A stretch of DNA of 8,658 nucleotides from an uncultured Collinsella sp. (lineage in GTDB: Bacteria > Actinomycetota > Coriobacteriia > Coriobacteriales > Coriobacteriaceae), in the NCBI GenBank assembly GCA_958350755.1, contig CATWID010000070.1, positions 1-8,658 of the forward strand, written 5' to 3'. The notes beneath the pieces were generated by a model. That model worked only from the letters and a program-made list of their open reading frames with translations. It had not been told where the DNA came from and did not search any database. Shown one piece after another: positions 1-5,064 of this stretch (the stretch's first letter is position 1; each line of letters begins with the position of its first letter). The translations under genes were made by a program, and so were the position numbers.

Positions 1-153
1 TCGGGACTTGCAGCGACGGACCTCAGGACGCTCTTACACCACGTCTGCGCGCGCCCTAATCACCGTCAGCTAGCGCCAAATTGGAAGTCGATGGTCACTC
101 ATTAACGTACAGTTCTTATAACTTTGTTCATTATTTTCCGCACCTAAAATGAT
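1..153. other. Left-edge segment without a recognised gene
   Basis: No protein or RNA gene can be named here. On the plus strand, frames open from the window edge end at stop codons at 57-59, 71-73 and 103-105. Any of them could be the tail of a gene that lies mostly outside the window, and the plus-strand terminator at 154-190 fits a gene ending here. None of the short translations resembles a family I know. Bases 90-153 are clearly more AT-rich than the rest of the window, as expected of intergenic DNA. Confidence 0.3.
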
Positions 154-190
154 ACGCCGTTTGTGACAGTACTCACAAACGGCGTTTTTT
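154..190 (+). terminator. Intrinsic terminator, perfect 13-bp stem with U6
   Basis: The arms ACGCCGTTTGTGA (154-166) and TCACAAACGGCGT (173-185) are perfectly complementary around a 6-base loop (CAGTAC), and T6 follows on the plus strand (185-190). It should end a plus-strand transcript arriving from the left. Read on the minus strand, the same stem is followed by ATCATTTT, a weaker U tract, so it may also end the nhaA transcript, whose stop codon is about 95 bases away. No better terminator was seen between nhaA and this hairpin. Confidence 0.85.
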
Positions 191-222
191 GACCACTGGC
201 GTGTCTGGCAGGCGGCAAGCAC

Positions 223-255
223 CGCCCGAATCCGCATTTTGAACGCGCCCGAATC
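223..255. repeat. Short direct repeat CGCCCGAATC
   Basis: The 10-mer CGCCCGAATC occurs at 223-232 and again at 246-255, 23 bases apart, in the region just downstream of nhaA. Nothing else links it to a known element. It may be chance in GC-rich DNA. Confidence 0.3.
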
Positions 256-280
256 GGTTCTGGAGCCGGTTTTCGCGCTC

Positions 281-1639
281 TTACTCGTCTTTGGGCGAGG
301 GATGCTTGCAGACCACGCTCATGTAGATCATGCCGAGCACGGCTGCGGTGACCGAACCGGCGAGAATAGCGGCCTTGGCTGCAAGAACCTCAAACTGGGC
401 CGTCGGGAAGGCAAGGCCGCTGATGAGAATCGACATGGTAAAGCCGATACCGCCCAGAATGCCCACGCCGGCAATCATGTGCCAGTTGACATTGTGCGGC
501 AGCTCGCAGGCCTTAAGCTTAACCAGGGCAAACGTCATACCAAAGATGCCGATCGGCTTGCCCAGCAGCATGCCAAAGTACACGCCGAGCGTCACCGGGT
601 CGGTGAGCAGCGTGCTCATGTCCACGCCCACTAAGCGAACCTGAGCGTTTACGAACGCAAAGATCGGCAGGATCACAAAGTTGACCGGCGTGGAGATCAG
701 ACGCTCCATGCGGATAAGCGGCGGGGTCACGCGGTGCATGACGCGCTCGACCTTGGTTGTCGAGACGGTAAAGTCATGCTGGCCCAGGATGTGTGCCTCA
801 TCATCGTAGCGGTCATCGAGCAGCGGCAGGCACTCGCCCAGCCAATCGGTGAGGCTATCGAGCTTGACGCCACACTTGGCCGGGATGGTAAAGGCCAAGA
901 TGACGCCAGCAAGCGTGGCATGTACGCCGCTCTTGAACATGCAGAACCACAGCAGCAGCCCCAGTACCGAATACGGGGCAAGGCGGTAATGCTGCGTCTT
1001 GTTAAGCCACACGAGCGCGCAGGTCACAAGCGCGGCGGCGCCCAACCAAAACGGATTGGGGCTCTGACCGTAGAAGATGGCGATGGCGGCGATGGAGATC
1101 AGGTCGTCGGCGATGGCGAGCGTCGAGAAGAACACGCGCACGCCGTTGGGCACGCGATTGCCCAAAAGCGACAGCACGCCCAGCGCAAAGGCAATATCGG
1201 TTGCCATGGGGATGGCCCAACCGTTGCGGGCGCCGGCATGGTTAAAGATCAGGTAGATGCAGGCGGGAACGACGACGCCGCCCACGGCCGCCAACATGGG
1301 AAGCATGGCCTGACGCGGATTCTTGAGCTCGCCGACCGTCATCTCGTACTTAAGCTCAATGCCCACCAACAAAAAGAAAATCGCCATGAGGAAGTCGTTG
1401 ACGAAAAGCTCAACGGTGAGACCAGCCGTAAGGTTGCCCAGACCCACATACAGCGGGGTCTCCAAAAAGTGATGGATGGCCTCGTAGGCATCGGTATTGG
1501 CGCAGATGACGGCGGCGATGGCGGCGATCACCATGACGGCGGCAGAAATGGTGCCGTTCTCGGCAATGCGCTCCCAGATGTCGTGACGTTCAAAGCGCTT
1601 GCGCTCACGAACATTGAACAGCTGCTCAGTTGCTGCCAT
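281..1639 (-). CDS. nhaA: Na+/H+ antiporter NhaA
   Basis: A 452-residue inner-membrane antiporter that exchanges cytoplasmic Na+ for external H+, giving Na+ and pH homeostasis. Family hallmarks seen: GWAIPMATDIAFALGVLSLLG (residues 140-160, Asp148 matching E. coli Asp133), the paired Asp178/Asp179 of AIADDLISI that bind the ion (E. coli Asp163/164), GKPIGIF with Lys361 (E. coli Lys300), and the very conserved GILGGIGFTMSILISGLAF near 393-411. About a dozen hydrophobic segments are visible. It is longer than E. coli NhaA (388), with a charged N-terminal extension of about 25 residues and a longer hydrophilic loop (about 260-310) before the FVILPIFAFVNA helix, as in many non-enteric NhaA proteins. 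The start is supported by AAAGGAG at 1646-1652, six bases upstream. It appears monocistronic; its leader contains a terminator (see 1640-1847). Confidence 0.95.
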   Translation of the reverse strand: MAATEQLFNVRERKRFERHDIWERIAENGTISAAVMVIAAIAAVICANTDAYEAIHHFLETPLYVGLGNLTAGLTVELFVNDFLMAIFFLLVGIELKYEMTVGELKNPRQAMLPMLAAVGGVVVPACIYLIFNHAGARNGWAIPMATDIAFALGVLSLLGNRVPNGVRVFFSTLAIADDLISIAAIAIFYGQSPNPFWLGAAALVTCALVWLNKTQHYRLAPYSVLGLLLWFCMFKSGVHATLAGVILAFTIPAKCGVKLDSLTDWLGECLPLLDDRYDDEAHILGQHDFTVSTTKVERVMHRVTPPLIRMERLISTPVNFVILPIFAFVNAQVRLVGVDMSTLLTDPVTLGVYFGMLLGKPIGIFGMTFALVKLKACELPHNVNWHMIAGVGILGGIGFTMSILISGLAFPTAQFEVLAAKAAILAGSVTAAVLGMIYMSVVCKHPSPKDE

Positions 1640-1653
1640 GGGCGGCTCCTTTC

Positions 1654-1669
1654 ACGGGAAAGCTCCCGT
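1654..1669 (-). promoter_or_regulatory. Hairpin next to the nhaA ribosome binding site
   Basis: ACGGGA (1654-1659) and TCCCGT (1664-1669) form a perfect 6-bp stem with a 4-base loop. In the nhaA mRNA it ends one base before the AAAGGAG ribosome binding site (1646-1652) and begins just after the U tract of the leader terminator. It may affect translation or simply insulate the binding site. Confidence 0.4.
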
Positions 1670-1672
1670 CTT

Positions 1673-1708
1673 AAAAAAGCACGGCCCGCCCAGATGGCGG
1701 CGCCGCGC
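1673..1708 (-). terminator. Intrinsic terminator inside the nhaA leader
   Basis: Read on the minus strand: arm GCGCGGC (1708-1702), one bulged base (1701), CCGCC (1700-1696), a 5-base loop, GGCGG (1690-1686), GCCGTGC (1685-1679), then T6 (1678-1673). That makes 12 base pairs including one G-U. There is no T tract on the plus-strand side, so its polarity is minus. It lies 33 bases upstream of the nhaA start codon and more than 170 bases beyond the separate ppaC terminator, so it most likely acts on the nhaA transcript itself or on a short leader RNA. Confidence 0.7.
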
Positions 1709-1847
1709 TCTAACGTATTACGCTTGCATCTAGCCTACCCTGCGCGACAAGCGCGCAAGCGCGGCCGAAAAGCGGAACCACAGGTTGAACATTATTTGCT
1801 CAACGGCACAGGCACGCCTGTCCAAGAGACGACGCGGCGACGTGCAC

Positions 1848-1887
1848 AAAAAACGACCGGAGCGCGGGGCGTCCGCGATCCGGTCGT
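1848..1887 (-). terminator. Intrinsic terminator of ppaC
   Basis: ACGACCGGA (1887-1879 on the minus strand) pairs perfectly with TCCGGTCGT (1861-1853), and an inner CGCGG/CCGCG stem extends the hairpin. T6 follows on the minus strand (1853-1848). It starts about 20 bases after the ppaC stop codon. Confidence 0.9.
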
Positions 1888-1906
1888 GGCGTTTGGTCAA
1901 CTAAAC

Positions 1907-2830
1907 CTAGCAGGCGGCCATAATGGGGGCAGCGACCTGCTTCTTACGGGAAAGGACACCCGGCATCCAGACGCCGTCGTGCTCGTCAGCAATGCCCAGG
2001 CCCTTCTGAGCAGCCTCGGTCTCGCCCTCGAGCAGGACCTGCGAGCCCTCCTCCATGATGTCGGTGATGCACAGGACAATGCCGTCGGCGCCCTTCTCGG
2101 CGGCGTAGGCGCGCATGGCCTCGCGGATCTCGTCGATCATGCCGAGTGCGCGGCTCTTGTCGACGGTCTCGTACTGGCCGATGAGCAGCTTCTTGCCAGC
2201 GGGCTCGAACATCTTGATGTCGTTGCCGACCATCTCGGCTGCGGTGAAGGAGCCGGACGGACGGGTGAGGAAGACCTCCATGCCAAACTTGACCGGGTCG
2301 ACGCCCACCTGCTCGCCGAGCTTGGCGGCAACGGCGCGGTCGACATCGGTGGTGGTGGGGCTCTTGAGCATGAGCGTGTCGGTCATCATGGCCGAGAGCA
2401 GCAGCTTGGCCTGGACGTCGGAAAGCTCAACGCCGAGCACGTCGGCGAGCTTGGTGACGATGGTGCAGCTGGAGCCCCAGGGCAGGCAGATGTAGTGCAG
2501 CGGACCGGCGGTCTCGAAGTCGCCGATGCGGTGATGGTCGACGACGCCAAAGACCGTGGCGTCCTTAAGGCCTGCGACGGACTGGGCGGACTCGTTGTGG
2601 TCGGTGAGGACGACGAGCTGACCGGCCTCGACGGACTCAATCACGCGGGGCTCGGCGATGCCGGCGTCGGCAAGCAGCTTGGCGGACTCTGCCGGAAGCT
2701 GACCAAGGGCGCAGGCCTCGTAGGTGTTGCCGGCATACTCAACCTGGTTGAGCAGCTGGGACAGGACGACGGCGCTCATGATGGCGTCGTTATCGGGGTT
2801 CTGGTGACCAAAGACAAGAACGTTTGCCAT
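1907..2830 (-). CDS. ppaC: Manganese-dependent inorganic pyrophosphatase (family II, DHH/DHHA2)
   Basis: A 307-residue cytoplasmic enzyme that hydrolyses pyrophosphate to two phosphates, pulling biosynthetic reactions forward. The length is typical of family II. The N-terminal DHH domain carries all metal-ligand motifs: GHQNPDNDA (His9, Asp13, Asp15), LTDHNE (Asp77, His78), VDHH (Asp98-His100) and MMTDTLMLKSPT (Asp151). The C-terminal DHHA2 domain ends with SRKKQ (294-298), which binds the phosphate groups. No CBS or DRTGG regulatory domains are present, so it is the unregulated form. The start has GGAGG at 2837-2841, six bases upstream. It follows glucokinase on the same strand after 145 bases with no clear terminator, so partial read-through is possible, but a -10-like TACCAT upstream suggests its own promoter. 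A strong terminator follows. Confidence 0.95.
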   Translation of the reverse strand: MANVLVFGHQNPDNDAIMSAVVLSQLLNQVEYAGNTYEACALGQLPAESAKLLADAGIAEPRVIESVEAGQLVVLTDHNESAQSVAGLKDATVFGVVDHHRIGDFETAGPLHYICLPWGSSCTIVTKLADVLGVELSDVQAKLLLSAMMTDTLMLKSPTTTDVDRAVAAKLGEQVGVDPVKFGMEVFLTRPSGSFTAAEMVGNDIKMFEPAGKKLLIGQYETVDKSRALGMIDEIREAMRAYAAEKGADGIVLCITDIMEEGSQVLLEGETEAAQKGLGIADEHDGVWMPGVLSRKKQVAAPIMAAC

Positions 2831-2868
2831 GGGTTTCCTCCATATGCGTGTGTGTACTCATACGTGTC

Positions 2869-2875
2869 TATGGTA
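2869..2875 (-). promoter_or_regulatory. Possible -10 element of ppaC
   Basis: TACCATA on the minus strand fits the TAnnnT pattern of GC-rich actinobacterial -10 boxes and lies 39 bases before the ppaC ATG. The same heptamer occurs 34 bases before the glucokinase start (3963-3969). No convincing -35 box at 16-18 bases was found, so this is weak. Confidence 0.25.
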
Positions 2876-2975
2876 GCACGCTGACGCCGAACCTTCTGAA
2901 ACGGAAGGGGCGCAGCGCAATTTGGGACAAACGTTGAGGCGAGGCCTACCCCCTCACCACCTGCCCCCGCACCAG

Positions 2976-3929
2976 CTATTTACCGGCGGCGCGCAGGGCT
3001 ACGTAAGCGGCACCGATGATGCCGGCGTCGTTGCCGAGCGAAGCGACCTTAATGGGCGTCTCGCGCGAGGCGGAGAGCGCGTACTGCTTAAAGTGCTCGC
3101 GGACCTTGTCGAGGTAGACATCGGCCGAAGCGGAAGCACCGCCGCCGATCAGGAACATCTCGGGATCGACCACGTTGGCAATAAGCGCCAGGGCGCGGCC
3201 GAGATAGTCGGCCATGGTATCGGCAGCTGCCAGCGCGAGCTTGTCACCCTCGCGGCAGGCCTGGAACACGTCCTTGGAATCAGAAGGCCCGGTGAGCTCG
3301 ATGGGCTCGACGCCCGCCTTCTTGCACTCGGCAAGGTAGTTACTCACCACGCCGGTGGCGCTGGAATACTGCTCCAGATGGCCATGGCCGCCACAGCCGC
3401 AGGTGCGCTCCTCTTCGGGGTTCAGGCACATGTGGCCAATCTCGCCGCCGGCACCCACAACGCCCGATACCACGTCGCCGTTAACGATAACGCCACCGCC
3501 CACGCCGGTACCGATGGTGACCATCACCACGTTCTGTACGCCCTTGGCAGAGCCGAGCCAGGCCTCGCCCATAGCAGCGGCGTTGGCATCGTTTTCGTAC
3601 TTAACGACCGCGTCGGGACAGTGCTCCTGGATGGCAATCCTCAGTTCAGGCAGGTTGATAGCAATGTTGGCCTTGACCTTGGCATCGCCCGAAGCCGGGA
3701 TGGGGCACGGAACGGCCAGACCAATGCCCGCCACAAAGGCGCGCGGAATCTGTGCCTTGGCGATCACCTGATCGATAGCCTCGGTCACCGCGGCAAAGCC
3801 CGCGGCGTCAACGATAGGAGGCGTGGGCACGCTGGCCTTGGCAAGCAGGTTGCCGTCCTCGTCGAACAGGCCTTCCTTAACCGAAGTGCCGCCAACGTCG
3901 ATGCCGATGTAGTACTGCTTAGGTTCCAT
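2976..3929 (-). CDS. ROK-family glucokinase
   Basis: A 317-residue cytoplasmic sugar kinase, probably phosphorylating glucose to glucose-6-phosphate with ATP. Seen: the N-terminal nucleotide-binding signature IGIDVGGTSVKEG (8-20), ENDANAAAMGE (112-122) with the catalytic base Asp114, TIGTGVGGGVIVNG (138-151), GGEIGHM with sugar- and zinc-contacting residues (His166), the zinc motif CGCGGHGHLEQY (177-188) and IGGGAS near 261. There is no HTH domain, so it is a kinase and not a ROK repressor. In the zinc motif the third Cys of the usual CxCGxxGC is His184. I chose the ATG at 3929 because GAAAGG lies nine bases upstream and IGIDVGG then starts at the usual distance; upstream in-frame ATGs at 3956 and 3995 lack a binding site. 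Fructose, mannose or N-acetylmannosamine specificity cannot be excluded from sequence alone. It is divergent from the GntR regulator. Confidence 0.9.
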   Translation of the reverse strand: MEPKQYYIGIDVGGTSVKEGLFDEDGNLLAKASVPTPPIVDAAGFAAVTEAIDQVIAKAQIPRAFVAGIGLAVPCPIPASGDAKVKANIAINLPELRIAIQEHCPDAVVKYENDANAAAMGEAWLGSAKGVQNVVMVTIGTGVGGGVIVNGDVVSGVVGAGGEIGHMCLNPEEERTCGCGGHGHLEQYSSATGVVSNYLAECKKAGVEPIELTGPSDSKDVFQACREGDKLALAAADTMADYLGRALALIANVVDPEMFLIGGGASASADVYLDKVREHFKQYALSASRETPIKVASLGNDAGIIGAAYVALRAAGK

Positions 3930-3962
3930 GGGAGCCCGCCTTTCTCGTTTAAACATTGCTTG

Positions 3963-3969
3963 TATGGTA
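3963..3969 (-). promoter_or_regulatory. Possible -10 element of the glucokinase gene
   Basis: TACCATA on the minus strand lies 34 bases before the start codon, the same heptamer and nearly the same position as in front of ppaC. No good -35 box is seen; the region where it should lie is occupied by the inverted repeat at 3975-4032. Confidence 0.25.
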
Positions 3970-3974
3970 CCGCT

Positions 3975-4032
3975 CCCCAGGCAAAAACCTGCCAAAAAGG
4001 GACAGGTTTGTTTTGGCGGGTTTTATCTGGGG
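3975..4032. repeat. Long inverted repeat, REP-like palindrome
   Basis: AAAACCTGCCAAAA (3984-3997) and TTTTGGCGGGTTTT (4011-4024) pair over 14 positions with one G-T, around a 13-base loop, and outer arms CCCCAG (3975-3980) and CTGGGG (4027-4032) extend it. A third copy of the core, CAGGTTT (4003-4009), also pairs perfectly with AAACCTG (3985-3991), giving an alternative shorter hairpin that on the minus strand is followed by T5. No gene ends here, so a plain terminator role is odd. The GGGACAGGTTTGTTTT segment recalls GGGACAG-TTT-type repeats associated with Y1 (REP-associated) transposases in many bacteria; that link is from memory. Confidence 0.55.
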
Positions 4033-4057
4033 AAACTCAAAGCATGAGATTCGGTTC

Positions 4058-4080
4058 GCTGGGCGGCAAAACAGCCCAGC
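4058..4080. repeat. Inverted repeat GCTGGGC / GCCCAGC
   Basis: A perfect 7-bp stem (4058-4064 with 4074-4080) surrounds a 9-base loop. No T tract follows on either strand, so it is not an intrinsic terminator. If glucokinase is transcribed from the distal minus-strand promoter candidate near 4172-4198, this hairpin would lie in its 5' untranslated region. It could also be a protein-binding site. Confidence 0.4.
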
Positions 4081-4137
4081 CCCGTCCTCGAGCCAATCAA
4101 TTTGCTCAATACCACATTATTCGAGTGCATATTCATT

Positions 4138-4149
4138 TAGAGCGCTCTA
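4138..4149. promoter_or_regulatory. Perfect 12-bp palindrome, candidate operator
   Basis: TAGAGCGCTCTA equals its own reverse complement. It sits in AT-rich DNA between the divergent glucokinase and GntR genes. A central CG with symmetric half sites is the form of LacI-family operators, and AGAGCGCTCT-like sites are known in carbohydrate regulons of Actinobacteria. It lies just downstream of a minus-strand promoter candidate, where a bound repressor would block transcription toward glucokinase. The regulator's identity is unknown. Confidence 0.4.
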
Positions 4150-4169
4150 GTTTTTAAAGAGAAGCGTTT

Positions 4170-4198
4170 TTTAATTAAACCTTTCTCGAACTTTTCAA
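4170..4198 (-). promoter_or_regulatory. Promoter candidate reading toward glucokinase
   Basis: On the minus strand TTGAAA (4198-4193) is followed after 17 bases by ATTAAA (4175-4170), or after 15 bases by TAATTA. This is the best -35/-10 pair in the AT-rich divergent region. Transcripts would start near 4163, leaving a leader of more than 200 bases that contains the palindrome, the 4058-4080 hairpin and the long inverted repeat. Confidence 0.3.
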
Positions 4199-4222
4199 GC
4201 ACGCAATAGGGATGCTTAGGTG

Positions 4223-4248
4223 TTGACTATACTTTCTTCTGTACTCAA
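4223..4248 (+). promoter_or_regulatory. Promoter or operator candidate of the gntR-manA operon
   Basis: TTGACT (4223-4228) resembles a -35 box and TATACT (4228-4233) a -10 box, but they overlap and neither has a good partner at 16-18 bases. The same stretch forms an imperfect inverted repeat, TTGACTA (4223-4229) with TACTCAA (4242-4248), matching at six of seven positions. A GntR autoregulatory operator would fit this place, about 20 bases before the start codon. Confidence 0.3.
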
Positions 4249-4269
4249 TCAAGCCGGAAAGGAGGTTCC

Positions 4270-4989
4270 ATGATTCCCAAATACGAGGCGATAGCTGCAG
4301 ATATCCGTCGAAGCATCGAGGACGGCGCTCTTAAACCGGGCGACAAGCTACCCACCGTCGTTGAGTTCTGCGAGCTCTATAGCGTTTCCAAGATCACCGT
4401 CAAGCGCGCGATCGAGCAGATCACCGAGGAGGGTCTTGTTACCAGCCGTCGCGGGTCGGGCACCTACGTTAAGGACACGGCGGGTCTTCCCGACCAGGCG
4501 TTTTTCCAGGGCAAAAACGACCGCGCCCAGGGCTTTTCGTATGAGCACCGCGGGGAGAAGGTGACCTCGGTGGTCTACGATTTCTCGATTGTCAATCCAC
4601 CAGCGGACGTCGCAACTCAGCTGGGAATTGCCGAGGACGACTTTGCCTATCACATCGTGCGCGTGCGCCAGGTCGACGAGAAGCCCATCGTCATCGAGTA
4701 CACCTACATGCCTCTCGAGCTGATACCGGGCCTTAAAAAGAAGGACCTATACGGATCGGTCTATAGCTTTATCCGCGAGCAATGCGGGCTGAAGATTTCG
4801 AGCTTCCACCGCACCATCCGCGCCGTGGCGGCAACCGAGGAAGAGGCCGAGCGTCTGGGCACCAAACCCGGCGCTCCCCTGCTCGAACTCAACCAGATTG
4901 GCTTTTTGGATGGCGGCAACGCCTTTGAGTACTCGATTTCGCGCAACGTCGGCGACCGCTTTGAGCTGCACAACGTAACGTTGGCATAG
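4270..4989 (+). CDS. GntR-family transcriptional regulator with UTRA domain (HutC subfamily)
   Basis: A 239-residue DNA-binding regulator. Residues 1-68 form the winged helix-turn-helix of GntR proteins: KYEAIAADIRRSIEDGALKPGDKLP, then the recognition helix region around VSKITVKRAIEQI, and the wing RRGSGTYV. Residues from about 85 to 236 form a UTRA ligand-binding domain, with the typical YHIVRVRQVDEKPIVIEYTYMP strand pattern, the SFHRTIRAVAAT segment and a closing EYSISRNVGDRFEL. UTRA members usually sense phosphorylated sugars, amino sugars or histidine intermediates. The perfect AAAGGAGG at 4258-4265 sets the start. manA follows 75 bases downstream on the same strand with no terminator, so they are probably co-transcribed, and a sugar-phosphate effector linked to mannose or beta-mannoside use is a reasonable guess. 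The actual ligand and targets are not shown by sequence. Confidence 0.9.
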   Translation: MIPKYEAIAADIRRSIEDGALKPGDKLPTVVEFCELYSVSKITVKRAIEQITEEGLVTSRRGSGTYVKDTAGLPDQAFFQGKNDRAQGFSYEHRGEKVTSVVYDFSIVNPPADVATQLGIAEDDFAYHIVRVRQVDEKPIVIEYTYMPLELIPGLKKKDLYGSVYSFIREQCGLKISSFHRTIRAVAATEEEAERLGTKPGAPLLELNQIGFLDGGNAFEYSISRNVGDRFELHNVTLA

Positions 4990-5052
4990 GTTTTTGTAGT
5001 CATGCGGGCGCTCGTTACGGCTCGTTTAGAGTGGGCGGCCGCGCAACACCAT

Positions 5053-5057
5053 GGGGG
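5053..5057 (+). promoter_or_regulatory. Ribosome binding site deciding the manA start
   Basis: GGGGG lies seven bases before the ATG at 5065 but only one base before the ATG at 5059, so translation most likely starts at 5065 (MSDLIKL). The earlier in-frame ATG at 5002 has no binding site and would add an unrelated Arg/Ala-rich tail. Confidence 0.55.
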
Positions 5058-5064
5058 TATGAAC

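Larger units (their letters stand above)
1640..1847 (-). promoter_or_regulatory. nhaA 5' leader with candidate transcription attenuator
   Basis: This 208-base stretch between the ppaC terminator and nhaA contains a complete intrinsic terminator (1673-1708) on the nhaA sense strand, before the nhaA start. Two further pairings compete with it. The 8 bases at 1758-1765 (AGCGCGGC) are exactly complementary to 1702-1709, which form the ascending arm of the terminator, so this pairing would be an antiterminator. Bases 1755-1761 (GCAAGCG) are exactly complementary to 1721-1727 (CGCTTGC) and would sequester the antiterminator strand. A third hairpin (1654-1669, ACGGGA/TCCCGT) lies just before the ribosome binding site. 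Upstream are two dyads: 1784-1804 (7 bp with one G-T, AT-rich centre) and 1808-1821 (ACAGGC/GCCTGT). No confident -35/-10 pair was found. Seen directly: the complementarity. Inferred: a regulatory switch. I do not recognise a known riboswitch class. Confidence 0.5.

Noticed and set aside
734..2884. A 716-codon open frame on the plus strand across nhaA and ppaC
   Set aside because: It is antisense to two genes with complete catalytic motifs, crosses their intergenic terminators, and its translation is a Gly/His/Asp-rich shadow typical of GC-rich codon bias.
2884..2910. CCTTC/GAAGG hairpin between glucokinase and ppaC as a terminator
   Set aside because: The stem is only 5 bp and no T tract follows on the minus strand.
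3930..3995. Upstream starts for glucokinase at 3956 or 3995
   Set aside because: Neither has a ribosome binding site, and both add residues before the usual N-terminus; the ATG at 3929 has GAAAGG nine bases upstream.
2922..4157. A 411-codon open frame on the plus strand opposite glucokinase
   Set aside because: It is antisense to an intact ROK kinase, has no ribosome binding site, and ends in AT-rich intergenic DNA with no family resemblance.
5002..5058. Longer manA beginning at 5002
   Set aside because: The added residues are unlike the family and there is no ribosome binding site; GGGGG at 5053-5057 fits the ATG at 5065.
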